NCBI RefSeq assembly: GCF_001984195.1
Contig: NZ_MTQN01000012.1
Coordinates: 1,054,001 to 1,118,000 of the forward strand
DNA length: 64,000 nucleotides
Reading direction: 5' to 3'
DNA from: Kribbella sp. ALI-6-A
GTDB lineage: Bacteria > Actinomycetota > Actinomycetes > Propionibacteriales > Kribbellaceae
Shown here piece by piece: positions 50,212 to 58,193 of this stretch (positions are counted from its first letter, which is position 1; every line of letters starts with the position of its first letter). The notes beneath the pieces were generated by a model. The model made no database searches and was not told the DNA's origin. It worked only from the letters and a program-made list of their open reading frames with translations. The position numbers and the translations under genes were made by a program.

Positions 50212-51531
50212 TCAGGGGTTGCTGCCGGTGGGGCCGGCGGGTGCGGGAACAGCGGGGGTGCTGGAGGTCTTGCTGGGTTTGGGTGGGCGGCGGGAGGTGC
50301 TCCAGCCTCGGCTCCCGCCGCCCGGGCTCGAGGAGCCTCCGCCACCGGGTTCGCCGGCGGAGTGGGCGGCTGCCCCGGCTAGCGCGCCGCCTGCCTTCTT
50401 GGTCTGGCTCAGCGCGGCGCCGCCCGCGGCGAGGCCGACACCGATGGCGCCAGCGGCTGCGCCCTTCAGCCCACCGCCACCGCCACCACCTCCAGCGCCG
50501 CTGAGGCCACCTCCACCGCCGCTGAGGCCACCTCCACCGCCGCCTGGGCGGCTGCCGAGGGCGCCGCGGCCGGCGTTGATCGCGCCGGAGGCCAGGCCGC
50601 CGGGATCGGCGAGGGTGGCGCCGCTTCCCGCGGCGCCACCGGCGACCGCGGCAGTGACCGGTACGACGAGGCGCAGCATCGCAGGCAGGGCGAAGACCGC
50701 GAGCAGCATCATCATCAGGCCGCTCATCGCGTTGACCAGGGTGTTGCCGGACGGCTGGCGAATCCCGGCGTCGGTCATCTTGATCGCCGCGGCGTAGACC
50801 AGCGCGGCGGCGGGTTTGTAGGCGACGAACGCGAGCACCCAGCCGCAGTACTTGCGGAACCAGGCCTTGCCGATCTCCGTGTTCGTCGCGGCGGCCGCCA
50901 GCGGGAACGTGCCGGCCAGCAGCACCAGCATCGCCGAGCGGATCAGCAGCAGGATCACCTGGACCACCGACGCCATGAAGATGGCGACGCCGAAGAACAT
51001 GCCTGCGACGAGCGGGAGGTCGGCGGTTGCCCGCGACAGGGTGATGCCCTGGAACAGTGCCTCGCCCAGTGCCTGGTCCGTCGCGGTGGTGTCCAGGTGC
51101 GCGTCGTTGATCACGGAGTACGCGATCTCGTCCGAGATCTCCACCAGCAGCTGGATGAACGCCGACCCGGCGCCGGCCACCAGGACCAGGGTCAGGGTGG
51201 CCTTGAGCAGTTCGCGGAGCGGTTCGCCGCGCTGCTCCCACGCGGTCCGCAGGCCGGCGACGACGACCGCGATCACGAACACCGCGGCCGCCAGAGCCAG
51301 CGTGCGGTCGTGCAGGAACGCGACCGGCTCGCTGGCCGTCCAGCTGTTGCCGTGCTGGGTCGCGATCGGGTCGGGCTGGACCGCGTCGTTCTTGATCCAG
51401 AACGTGGAGACCGCGGCGAGGCCGGAGCCGGCCAGTTCACCGATCTTCCCGGCCAGGGTCTCGAACTGGTTGCTGACGACCGAGGCGAAGCCCTCGCTGA
51501 TGCTGCACCTGAGGTCGGTGACGCTGCACAT
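50212..51531 (-). CDS. TrbL/VirB6-like conjugation membrane protein with Gly-rich tail
   Basis: A 439-residue membrane protein. About five to six hydrophobic helices lie between residues 70 and 300 (AAAVFVIAVVVAGLRTAWEQ; FFGVAIFMASVVQVILLLI; AMLVLLAGTFPLAAAATNT), with AWFRKYCGWVLAFVAYKPAAALVY typical of the TrbL family, then a Gly/Ser/Pro-rich, low-complexity C-terminus. TrbL proteins form the inner-membrane part of type IV secretion channels. No VirB4, coupling ATPase or relaxase is in the window. It overlaps its upstream partner by one base. Confidence 0.8.
   Translation of the reverse strand: MCSVTDLRCSISEGFASVVSNQFETLAGKIGELAGSGLAAVSTFWIKNDAVQPDPIATQHGNSWTASEPVAFLHDRTLALAAAVFVIAVVVAGLRTAWEQRGEPLRELLKATLTLVLVAGAGSAFIQLLVEISDEIAYSVINDAHLDTTATDQALGEALFQGITLSRATADLPLVAGMFFGVAIFMASVVQVILLLIRSAMLVLLAGTFPLAAAATNTEIGKAWFRKYCGWVLAFVAYKPAAALVYAAAIKMTDAGIRQPSGNTLVNAMSGLMMMLLAVFALPAMLRLVVPVTAAVAGGAAGSGATLADPGGLASGAINAGRGALGSRPGGGGGGLSGGGGGLSGAGGGGGGGGLKGAAAGAIGVGLAAGGAALSQTKKAGGALAGAAAHSAGEPGGGGSSSPGGGSRGWSTSRRPPKPSKTSSTPAVPAPAGPTGSNP
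50470..50560. repeat. GCC-rich triplet tract coding for poly-Gly
   Basis: Repeated CCACCGCCACCACC/GCCGCTGAGGCC units encode the Gly-rich segments of the TrbL-like protein; two near-identical copies of CTGAGGCCACCTCCACCGCC occur at 50510-50541. Confidence 0.5.
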
Positions 51532-52295
51532 CAGAGTCCCTTCCAGGTGACGAAGTCGTCGAGGTCGCGGTGCTGGGAGAACGGAGCGCCGACCGGCTCA
51601 CCCGGTGGCGGGGGGACCACGCGCCAGTCGCCGTGGTGCCAGACGAGGGTGAGGTTGAGGCTCATGTACTCCGACTCGACCGGTACGGCGAGGACGACGG
51701 TGACGCGGTCGGTGGTGGCGTCGAGGATGCGGTAACCGGCCAGTTGGACGGCTTCGCTGTCTGTTGGGGATTCGTCGTTGAGCTCTTTGAGCAGGGCGTC
51801 GGTGCTGGGGCCGGGGAGCATGAGTTTGGGGACGGTGGCGAGGACCTTGTGCTGGTCGCCGATGGCGGCGATGGCGTTGTAGGCGGCGAAGAGGGCGCCG
51901 GTGGGTGAGTGGGCGAAGCAGCGTCGGAAGCCGTCGGGGTCGGTTTTGGCCGGGCCGTGGGTGGTGGAGCGGGGGACGACTACGCGGTTGTTCACTTCCC
52001 AGCCGTCTGCTGTGGGGGCGGATGTGGGGATGCTTTGGTCGCCGGTGGGGAGTCCGCAACTGCTGTCATTTTCTGAATCTGTGGTTGAGGCCCCTGGTGA
52101 TGCGGCCGGTGAGGTTGTGGAAGGCGAGACCGCAGGAGCAGAAGGATCGGAGATGTGTCCTGCGGGAATGGCGTCCGCCGGGGTTGAGCGGTTGGTGAAC
52201 AGGAGCAGGGCGCCGCAGATGAGGACGGCGGACAGGACGATGGCGGCGGCGATGGTGGCGCGGGTGTGGGCCGGCTGGGTTTCCTGGTCGGTCAT
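51531..52295 (-). CDS. Single-pass protein partner of the TrbL-like gene
   Basis: A 254-residue protein with one N-terminal membrane helix (TIAAAIVLSAVLICGALLLF), a Ser/Thr/Pro-rich linker, and an exported globular domain (GFRRCFAHSPTGALFAAYNAIA; SLNLTLVWHHGDWRVVPPPP), with an NTF2-like flavour of VirB8/TcpC-type T4SS proteins. This composition and its one-base overlap with the TrbL-like gene suggest a structural partner of the same membrane complex. The homologous family is common in actinobacterial conjugation-like clusters. Confidence 0.7.
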   Translation of the reverse strand: MTDQETQPAHTRATIAAAIVLSAVLICGALLLFTNRSTPADAIPAGHISDPSAPAVSPSTTSPAASPGASTTDSENDSSCGLPTGDQSIPTSAPTADGWEVNNRVVVPRSTTHGPAKTDPDGFRRCFAHSPTGALFAAYNAIAAIGDQHKVLATVPKLMLPGPSTDALLKELNDESPTDSEAVQLAGYRILDATTDRVTVVLAVPVESEYMSLNLTLVWHHGDWRVVPPPPGEPVGAPFSQHRDLDDFVTWKGL

Positions 52296-52452
52296 CCGGG
52301 GACCCCGATCTGCGACGGTGGACGTGACGGATCTAGGCTGGCAAAGATCGCCGGACCGCCGCGGAAGTTATCCACAGGCGGGGCAAGTTACGGCGTACCG
52401 GCCGCCTGGTCACGCTCGGAAATCCTTCGATCGTGTCTCGACCTGTAGCCGA

Positions 52453-52481
52453 TAGGTCACCCCGTGTAGCGAAGTGACCTA
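52453..52481. promoter_or_regulatory. MarR operator
   Basis: TAGGTCAC (52453-52460) and GTGACCTA (52474-52481) are perfect 8-bp inverted repeats 13 bases apart, overlapping the candidate -10 TAATAG (52488-52493) region, 22 bases before the marR start. Position and symmetry fit autorepression. Confidence 0.7.
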
Positions 52482-52502
52482 GTCAGCTAATAGAGTCCGC
52501 GC

Positions 52503-53054
52503 ATGACCATCGCGCCTACGCTTAGCTCGCCCCTAGCGCTCGCCGATGCAGAACCCACTCCCGTCGCCGAACCCTGGGAAAGCGACGTGATCACCGCGTA
52601 CGGCCTGCTGCGTGAAGCAGCAGCCGAACTCGATCATCTGATGCGCCATTCCCTGAAGCGCAGTGGTCTGCAAATGGCAATGTTCGAACTGTTGCTGCGG
52701 CTTGCCCGCAGCCACGGGGAGAAGCAGCGTCTCACCTCACTCGCCCGGGAGCTGACCGTCACCACCGGCGGCATCACCCGGCTGGTCGACCGCGCCGAGA
52801 ACCTCGGTCTGGTACGCCGGGAGCCCTGTCCCGACGACGCCCGCGGTTCGTTCGCGGTTCTCACGGAGGAGGGCAAGCGGCGGCTGCGTGAAGCGCTGCC
52901 CGACCACCTCCTGGAGATCGACAGCCTGTGGACGTCCCAACTGGCCGACGAGCGCGAGCTCGTGCTCGGCCGGCTCCGGCGGGTCCGGGACAACGCCCGC
53001 CGCTGGCCGAACGGCCGACCTGGCCTCGGCCCCGTCACCTCCAACCGCAACTGA
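52503..53054 (+). CDS. MarR family transcriptional regulator
   Basis: A 183-residue winged-helix regulator: LRLARSHGEKQRLTSLARELTVTTGGITRLVDRAENLGLVRREPCPDDARGSFAVLTEEGKRRL covers the HTH and wing, with DxR-type wing residues; N- and C-terminal helices make the dimer interface. The start ATG 52503 is only about ten bases beyond the -10, so the transcript would be nearly leaderless. It has its own terminator, so it is monocistronic; the molybdoenzyme gene follows on the same strand. Confidence 0.92.
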   Translation: MTIAPTLSSPLALADAEPTPVAEPWESDVITAYGLLREAAAELDHLMRHSLKRSGLQMAMFELLLRLARSHGEKQRLTSLARELTVTTGGITRLVDRAENLGLVRREPCPDDARGSFAVLTEEGKRRLREALPDHLLEIDSLWTSQLADERELVLGRLRRVRDNARRWPNGRPGLGPVTSNRN

Positions 53055-53079
53055 CCCGCATTACCCGCTCCTAACGGAT

Positions 53080-53107
53080 GTGGCGCCCGGCTGGTGCCGG
53101 GCGCCAC
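53080..53107 (+). terminator. Terminator of the marR gene
   Basis: GTGGCGCCCGGC / GCCGGGCGCCAC perfect 12-bp stem with a TGGT loop, 26 bases after the marR stop and 20 bases before the molybdoenzyme start. Confidence 0.8.
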
Positions 53108-53126
53108 CGAGCAGGACAGTTGACCT

Positions 53127-54728
53127 GTGAACCACCCCCAGGTCCCGGCTCCCGCACCTCTCGCGACCTCCGACCGCCCTGGCGGTCCCGGCGGCAACGG
53201 TTCGTCCCGGCTCGCTTCGCGCGGCCGCGGCGGTCTCCACTTCCGTGCCGCTGTCGGCGGTGTGCTCGCCGCCCTGGCCGGACTCGCCGCCGGTAGCGTC
53301 GCCGCCGCCCTGCTCGGTACACGCCAGACCCCCGTGGTGGCGATCGGCTCGGCGTTCATCGACCGGGTGCCGCCGTGGCTCAAGGACCTGGCGATCTCGC
53401 TGTTCGGCACCCACGACAAGACCGCGCTCCGGGCCGGCATCCTGATCGTGCTGCTCGCGTTCGCCGCGCTCGGCGGGATTCTCGCCGTCCGCCGGTACGC
53501 CGCCGGCGCGGCCGTGGTCGTCGTCCTGGCCGGCATCGCCGTTGCCGCGGCGGCGACCCGGCCCGACTCCGGACAGACCGGCTTCGTCCCGTCGATGATC
53601 GCCGGGATCACGGCGCTCCTGCTGCTCCGGCTGTTCGCGAAGCGGCTTGCCGACCTGCGCACCGACCCGGACGACGGCGTGAGTCGCCGCGGATTCCTCC
53701 AGCTCGCCGGTGGCGTGACCCTCGGCACTGTCGCGATCGGTGCCTTGGGCAAGGTTGTCGGCGGTCACCGGGCCGCGGTCGCCGACGCGCGGGAGGGGCT
53801 GAACCTGCCGACGCCGCCGAGCCTCGCGCCGCCGGCCGGCGTACAAGCTCCGGGGGCGGTTCCGTGGGTGACGCCGAACGACGAGTTCTACCGGATCGAC
53901 ACCGCGCTGTCGGTGCCGCTGATTCTTCCGTCGGACTGGCGGCTGCGCATCCACGGCATGGTCGACCGCGAGCTCGAGCTGAGCTTCGACGACCTGCTGA
54001 AGCGCGCGGTCGTGCACAAGTGGGTCACGCTGACCTGCGTGAGCAACGAGGTCGGCGGCGACCTGATCGGCAACGCGTTGTGGTCCGGCGTACTGCTGAA
54101 GGACCTGCTCGCCGAGGCCGGGCCGTCGCCTCAGGCGGACGCGATCAAGTCGACCTCGAAGGACGGCTTCACCGCCGGTACGCCGATCAGCACGCTGACC
54201 GACGACCGGCAGTCGATGCTCGCGTTCGCGATGAACGGGCAGCCGTTGCCGCTGGAGCACGGGTTCCCGGTGCGGATCGTCGTACCGGGCCTGTACGGGT
54301 ACGTGTCGGCGACGAAGTGGCTGACCGACATCGAGGTGACCCGGTTCGACCAGTTCGAGGCGTACTGGACGCCGCGGGGCTGGTCCGAGCGGGGTCCGAT
54401 CAAGCTGTCGTCACGGATCGACGTACCGCGGTCGAAGGCGCCGACCGGGCAGGTCACCGTCGCCGGGGTCGCGTGGGACCAGCACGTCGGCGTCTCGAAG
54501 GTCGAGGTCCGCGTGGACGGCGGCGCCTGGCAGGAGGCGACGCTGGCCGCGGACCCGTCGACCGACACCTGGCGGCAGTGGCACTGGACCTGGAACGCGC
54601 CGCGCGGCAACCACGTGCTGCAGGTCCGCGCGTTCGATGCCAAGGGCAACCCTCAGATCGAGTCGCAGGCCCCGCCGGCGCCGAACGGCTCGACCGGCCT
54701 GCACAGCGTCGACGTCAAGGTCGGCTGA
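53127..54728 (+). CDS. Membrane-anchored sulfite-oxidase family molybdoenzyme
   Basis: A 533-residue protein. Four or so hydrophobic helices at the N-terminus (VGGVLAALAGLAAGSVAAAL; ALRAGILIVLLAFAALGGIL) precede SRRGFLQLAGG, a Tat-like motif placed after the helices, then the oxidoreductase molybdopterin domain (TPNDEFYRIDTALSVPLI; WVTLTCVSNEVGGDLIGNALW, Cys in TLTCVSNE as molybdenum ligand) and the Mo-co dimerisation domain (GVAWDQHVGVSKVEVRVDGG). The physiological reaction is unknown; such enzymes often reduce or oxidise S- or N-oxides. GTG start. It overlaps the convergent TetR by 14 bp. Confidence 0.93.
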   Translation: MNHPQVPAPAPLATSDRPGGPGGNGSSRLASRGRGGLHFRAAVGGVLAALAGLAAGSVAAALLGTRQTPVVAIGSAFIDRVPPWLKDLAISLFGTHDKTALRAGILIVLLAFAALGGILAVRRYAAGAAVVVVLAGIAVAAAATRPDSGQTGFVPSMIAGITALLLLRLFAKRLADLRTDPDDGVSRRGFLQLAGGVTLGTVAIGALGKVVGGHRAAVADAREGLNLPTPPSLAPPAGVQAPGAVPWVTPNDEFYRIDTALSVPLILPSDWRLRIHGMVDRELELSFDDLLKRAVVHKWVTLTCVSNEVGGDLIGNALWSGVLLKDLLAEAGPSPQADAIKSTSKDGFTAGTPISTLTDDRQSMLAFAMNGQPLPLEHGFPVRIVVPGLYGYVSATKWLTDIEVTRFDQFEAYWTPRGWSERGPIKLSSRIDVPRSKAPTGQVTVAGVAWDQHVGVSKVEVRVDGGAWQEATLAADPSTDTWRQWHWTWNAPRGNHVLQVRAFDAKGNPQIESQAPPAPNGSTGLHSVDVKVG

Positions 54729-55320
54729 CCGCCGCCAGCACCATCGGCAGGAACGTGTGCTCCAGCGATCCCGCCGGTACGGCGTCCGGCTCGAGCAGGC
54801 TCTGCGACCGGGCGCCTTCGTGCAGGGCCATCACCAGCCGGACGAACTGCTCGGCCGGCACGCTCAGCTGTAGACCGCTGGTCCGGGTGATCTCCTCGAC
54901 CAGCTCGGTCAGGCGTTGCCGGAAGACCGTGCGCTGACGCACCAGCGCGTCGGCCGCCTCGGGACTGCGCAGCGCGTGCAGAGTGAACTCCGTGGAGATC
55001 AGGTGCCACTGCCGCTGATCGGGCGCGGCGTCGTCGAGCAGGCCCAGTACGGCGTCCAGCAGGGTGCCCGGCTGGGTCGCGAGCTCCGGGAGCAGGGCGG
55101 CGATCTGCTCCAGCAGGCGGTCGGTGGTCGCCTCGAACAGGGCCAGGACCAGCTCGTCCTTGGAGCCGAAGTTCGAGTAGAAGGCGCCGCGGGTGAAGCC
55201 GGCCCGCTCGCAGATGTCCTCCACCGACGCGCCGTGGAACCCACGCTCGGCGAACACCTCCAGTGCGCCTTCGAGCAGGCGGGCCCGGGTGGCGGAGCGG
55301 CGGCGCTTCGGGGTTTCCAT
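54715..55320 (-). CDS. TetR family regulator of the ABC-like/YhgE pair
   Basis: A 201-residue repressor: ARLLEGALEVFAERGFHGASVEDICERAGFTRGAFYSNFGSKDELVLALF is the DNA-binding domain and the remainder the ligand pocket. METPKRRR (ATG 55320) is the likely start; a longer frame runs upstream through the operator. It faces the ABC-like/YhgE operon across a 62-base gap with two copies of the same operator, so it should repress that operon and itself. Confidence 0.92.
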   Translation of the reverse strand: METPKRRRSATRARLLEGALEVFAERGFHGASVEDICERAGFTRGAFYSNFGSKDELVLALFEATTDRLLEQIAALLPELATQPGTLLDAVLGLLDDAAPDQRQWHLISTEFTLHALRSPEAADALVRQRTVFRQRLTELVEEITRTSGLQLSVPAEQFVRLVMALHEGARSQSLLEPDAVPAGSLEHTFLPMVLAAVSRP

Positions 55321-55328
55321 GCCGAGTA

Positions 55329-55363
55329 GGATACAGTTCTGTATTGGATACACAAACGTATTG
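55329..55363. promoter_or_regulatory. Twin TetR operators GGATACA-N5-GTATTG
   Basis: Two identical-pattern sites, 55329-55346 and 55346-55363, share one base and are 17 bp apart; the first is embedded in the palindrome ATACAG-TT-CTGTAT (55331-55344). Both lie between the divergent TetR and ABC-like genes. Confidence 0.8.
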
Positions 55364-55382
55364 AGTTGAGGACGGGGTCGGA

Positions 55383-56081
55383 ATGCAGCTCAGGGCTTAC
55401 GCGATCAGCGTGCGCGGTCCGCACGCGCCACTGCTGGACGCGACGTCGCTCGACGTGCGCGACCACGAGCTCGTGCTGCTGACCGGTTACCCCGGACCCG
55501 GCCACGTCGCCGCGTCCCTCGCGCTGTCCGGCCGGCTCGCGCCCGACGGCGGTGAGGTGAAGCTCGATGGTCAGAGCGACGGCGCCGTACTGCGCCGCCG
55601 CGTGGCGGTGGTCGACGCGCCTGGCATCACCGAGCCGGACGACGCGCTGCCGGTGAAGGCGGTCGTCGGCGAGGAGCTGGCGATCGCCGGGCGCAAGGCG
55701 GGCGGCAAGGCGGTCCAGGCCTGGCTGGAGGAGCACGAGGCGGCCGAGCACGCGGACAAGCGGTTCGAGCACCTGCCGGTCGACGTACGGACTCGGTTGC
55801 TGGCCGAGCTGACGGTCGCACGGCCCGAGGTGGCGGTGGTGATTCTGACGATGCCGGACCGGTTCGGCGGGGATCCGCACAGCTGGTACGGCGTGGGGCG
55901 TGAGCTGGCGTCGCGGGGCTACGCGGTGATCGTCACCTGTGCGGACGCGTCGGCACGGCTGCTCGGCGTACCGGCGGCGCGGATGGGTGCGATCGACCAG
56001 CCGGAGCCGGTGAAGGTCGAACCCGTTGAACCCGTGGAAGCCCTGGACGAGGAGACGAAGGAAGAGGAGGAGCAGGTATGA
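55383..56081 (+). CDS. ABC ATPase-like protein lacking catalytic motifs
   Basis: A 232-residue protein with an ABC-ATPase layout: LLTGYPGPGHVAASLAL sits at Walker A (Gly35-Val42) but His41 and Val42 replace the Lys and Ser/Thr, no LSGGQ-type signature is present (FEHLPVDVRTRLLAEL stands there), and the Walker B position reads VVILTMPDR without the Asp-Glu pair. It can hardly hydrolyse ATP. It overlaps the YhgE gene by 4 bp, so its role is probably structural or regulatory within that membrane complex. The C-terminus is very acidic (EETKEEEEQ). Confidence 0.8.
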   Translation: MQLRAYAISVRGPHAPLLDATSLDVRDHELVLLTGYPGPGHVAASLALSGRLAPDGGEVKLDGQSDGAVLRRRVAVVDAPGITEPDDALPVKAVVGEELAIAGRKAGGKAVQAWLEEHEAAEHADKRFEHLPVDVRTRLLAELTVARPEVAVVILTMPDRFGGDPHSWYGVGRELASRGYAVIVTCADASARLLGVPAARMGAIDQPEPVKVEPVEPVEALDEETKEEEEQV

Positions 56082-58141
56082 CCGCCGTCCGGATGGCGCT
56101 GAGTGAACTGCGACGGCTGACCGCCGGGCGGTTGCCGAGGCTGGCGGTGGTCGCGCTGCTCTGCGTCCCGATGCTGTACGGCGGGCTGTACCTGTACGCC
56201 AACCACGACCCGTATGGGCGGCTCGACAAGGTTCCGACCGCGGTCGTGGTCGAGGACCAGGGCACCACGCTGTCGACCGGCGAGAAGCTCGCGGTCGGCC
56301 CACAGGTCGCCGACGAGCTGGTGAACTCGAAGAGCTTCGACTGGCACCGAGTCGACCGGGCCGAGGCGACGGCGGGGGTGTCGGACGGGCGCTACGAGTT
56401 CGCGCTCGTGCTGCCGAAGACGTTCTCGGCGGATCTGGCATCGAGCGCGGAGTTCACGCCGCGACAGGCGATGCTCGAGCTGACCACGAACGACGCGAAC
56501 AACTACCTCGCGCACACGATCGCCAACCAAGTCGTCGCCCAGGTGACCAAGACCGTCGCGGCGCAGGTGAGCGAAACCGCGGCGAGCAAGCTGCTGGCGG
56601 GATTCAGCACGATCCACGGGCAGGTCAGCAAGGCGGCGACCGGAGCAGGGCAACTGCAGAGCGGGTTGACTTCGGCGAACACCGGCGTCGGACAGCTGCA
56701 GAGTGGCGCGACGCAGCTCAACTCAGCGCAGAAGCAGTTGTCGGCCGGGGCGACCAAGTTGTCGACCGGGCTGAACTCGGCCAGCAAGGGCGCCGGCGAA
56801 CTGGCGACCGGCGCCGGGCAGCTGAGCAGTGGGCTCGGGACGCTGAAGACGAAAACGGCCGGACTACCGGCGCAGACCAGGGCGCTGGCCAACGGCGCGG
56901 ATCAAGTTGCTGATGGCAACGAGAAGATCGCGGGCGTCGGCCGGCAGGTGGCAACGGCGTCCAGCACGCTGCTGAGCGACCTGAGCACGATCGACGCGGG
57001 GCTCGCGCAGCGGCTCAGGCAGCGCGGCTTCACCCAGGCGCAGGTCAACCATGTGCTGGCCGAGACCGCCAAGCTGCGGGCTCCCGTCGTCACCGCGAAC
57101 ACCAAGATCCAGTCGACCTCGAAGCAGCTCAACCAGCTGGCGACCGGCGCACGGCAGGTGTCCAACGGCGCTGCCGCGCTCTCCAAGGCCACTCCGGCGC
57201 TGACGTCGGGAATCAGCAGCGCCGCGTCCGGGGCCTCGAAGCTGAACACCGGCGCGAAGCAGTTGAAGACCGGTGTCGGACAGCTGCAGACAGGTGCCTC
57301 TCAGTTGGCCGCCGGAGAGCGGCAGGCCGTGACTGGTCAGGGGCAGCTGCTGACCGGCGTGAACAGCCTGGCGACCGGCGTGAGCAAGTTGAAGACCGGT
57401 GCGACCCAACTGAACACGGCGCTGACCAACGGCGCCAAGCAGATCCCCGACCCGTCGCCCGCGGCCCGCAAGGCCGTCGCGGAGACCCTCGGTGCTCCGG
57501 TCGGCCTGCAGAACACGTCGCAGGCGACCGCCGACAGCTACGGAGCCGGACTGGCGCCGTTCTTCCTCAGCCTGTCCTGCTGGATCGGTGCGTACGTGCT
57601 GTTCCTGCTGGTCCGGCCGCTGTCGCCGCGCGGCCTCGCCGCCCTGCAGTCGCCGCTCCGGGTCGCGCTCGGCGGCTGGCTCCCGCCCGCGCTGTTCGGC
57701 GCGATCCAGGCCGCGCTGGTCTTCACCGTGGTGATCATCGGACTCGGCATCGACGCCACGCACCCGTGGCTCACCGTCGGCTTCCTGATGCTCACCTCGA
57801 TCACCTTCGTCGCGATCCTGCACGCCCTGTCCGCGTGGTTCGGCGCCATCGGCAAGTTCCTCGGCCTGGTCCTGATGGTGATCCAGCTGGTCAGCGCCGG
57901 CGGCACGTTCCCCTGGCAGACGATCCCGGCGCCGCTGTACTTGTTCCACCACGTCCTGCCGATGAGCTACGCGATCGACGGCGTACGGCACCTCATGTAC
58001 GGCGGCCCGGGCCTGTCCCTCGGCAAGGACCTGCTCGTCCTGGCGACCTGGCTGGCCGCCGCCCTGCTCGCCTCCACCCTCGCGGCCCGCAACCAGCGCG
58101 TCTGGGTCGCGAAGAAGCTCCAGCCGGAGATCGCGCTGTGA
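56078..58141 (+). CDS. YhgE/Pip family membrane protein
   Basis: A 687-residue protein: an N-terminal helix (LAVVALLCVPMLYGGLYLYA) and a large extracytoplasmic domain with many 7-residue-periodic Gly/Ser/Ala repeats (QLQSGLTSANTGVGQLQSGA; KLSTGLNSASKGAGELATGA; LKTGVGQLQTGASQLAAGER), then five C-terminal helices (LVFTVVIIGLGIDA; LMVIQLVSAGGTFPW). This is the YhgE/Pip family (phage-infection-protein/MmpL-related exporters and ESX-like YueB). It is the effector of the TetR-controlled operon. Confidence 0.92.
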   Translation: MTAVRMALSELRRLTAGRLPRLAVVALLCVPMLYGGLYLYANHDPYGRLDKVPTAVVVEDQGTTLSTGEKLAVGPQVADELVNSKSFDWHRVDRAEATAGVSDGRYEFALVLPKTFSADLASSAEFTPRQAMLELTTNDANNYLAHTIANQVVAQVTKTVAAQVSETAASKLLAGFSTIHGQVSKAATGAGQLQSGLTSANTGVGQLQSGATQLNSAQKQLSAGATKLSTGLNSASKGAGELATGAGQLSSGLGTLKTKTAGLPAQTRALANGADQVADGNEKIAGVGRQVATASSTLLSDLSTIDAGLAQRLRQRGFTQAQVNHVLAETAKLRAPVVTANTKIQSTSKQLNQLATGARQVSNGAAALSKATPALTSGISSAASGASKLNTGAKQLKTGVGQLQTGASQLAAGERQAVTGQGQLLTGVNSLATGVSKLKTGATQLNTALTNGAKQIPDPSPAARKAVAETLGAPVGLQNTSQATADSYGAGLAPFFLSLSCWIGAYVLFLLVRPLSPRGLAALQSPLRVALGGWLPPALFGAIQAALVFTVVIIGLGIDATHPWLTVGFLMLTSITFVAILHALSAWFGAIGKFLGLVLMVIQLVSAGGTFPWQTIPAPLYLFHHVLPMSYAIDGVRHLMYGGPGLSLGKDLLVLATWLAAALLASTLAARNQRVWVAKKLQPEIAL

Positions 58142-58145
58142 GCAC

Positions 58146-58183
58146 AGCCGAGGGGCGAGACCGTTCGGCCTCGCCCCTCGGCT
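58146..58183. terminator. Bidirectional terminator between YhgE and PKD genes
   Basis: AGCCGAGGGGCGAG / CTCGCCCCTCGGCT perfect 14-bp stem with a 10-base loop between convergent stops (58141 and 58194). Confidence 0.85.
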
Positions 58184-58193
58184 CACTGGTGGG

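Noticed and set aside
50212..52295. An integrative conjugative element
   Set aside because: No integrase, relaxase, coupling protein, VirB4, attachment-site repeats or tRNA edge is seen near the TrbL-like pair.
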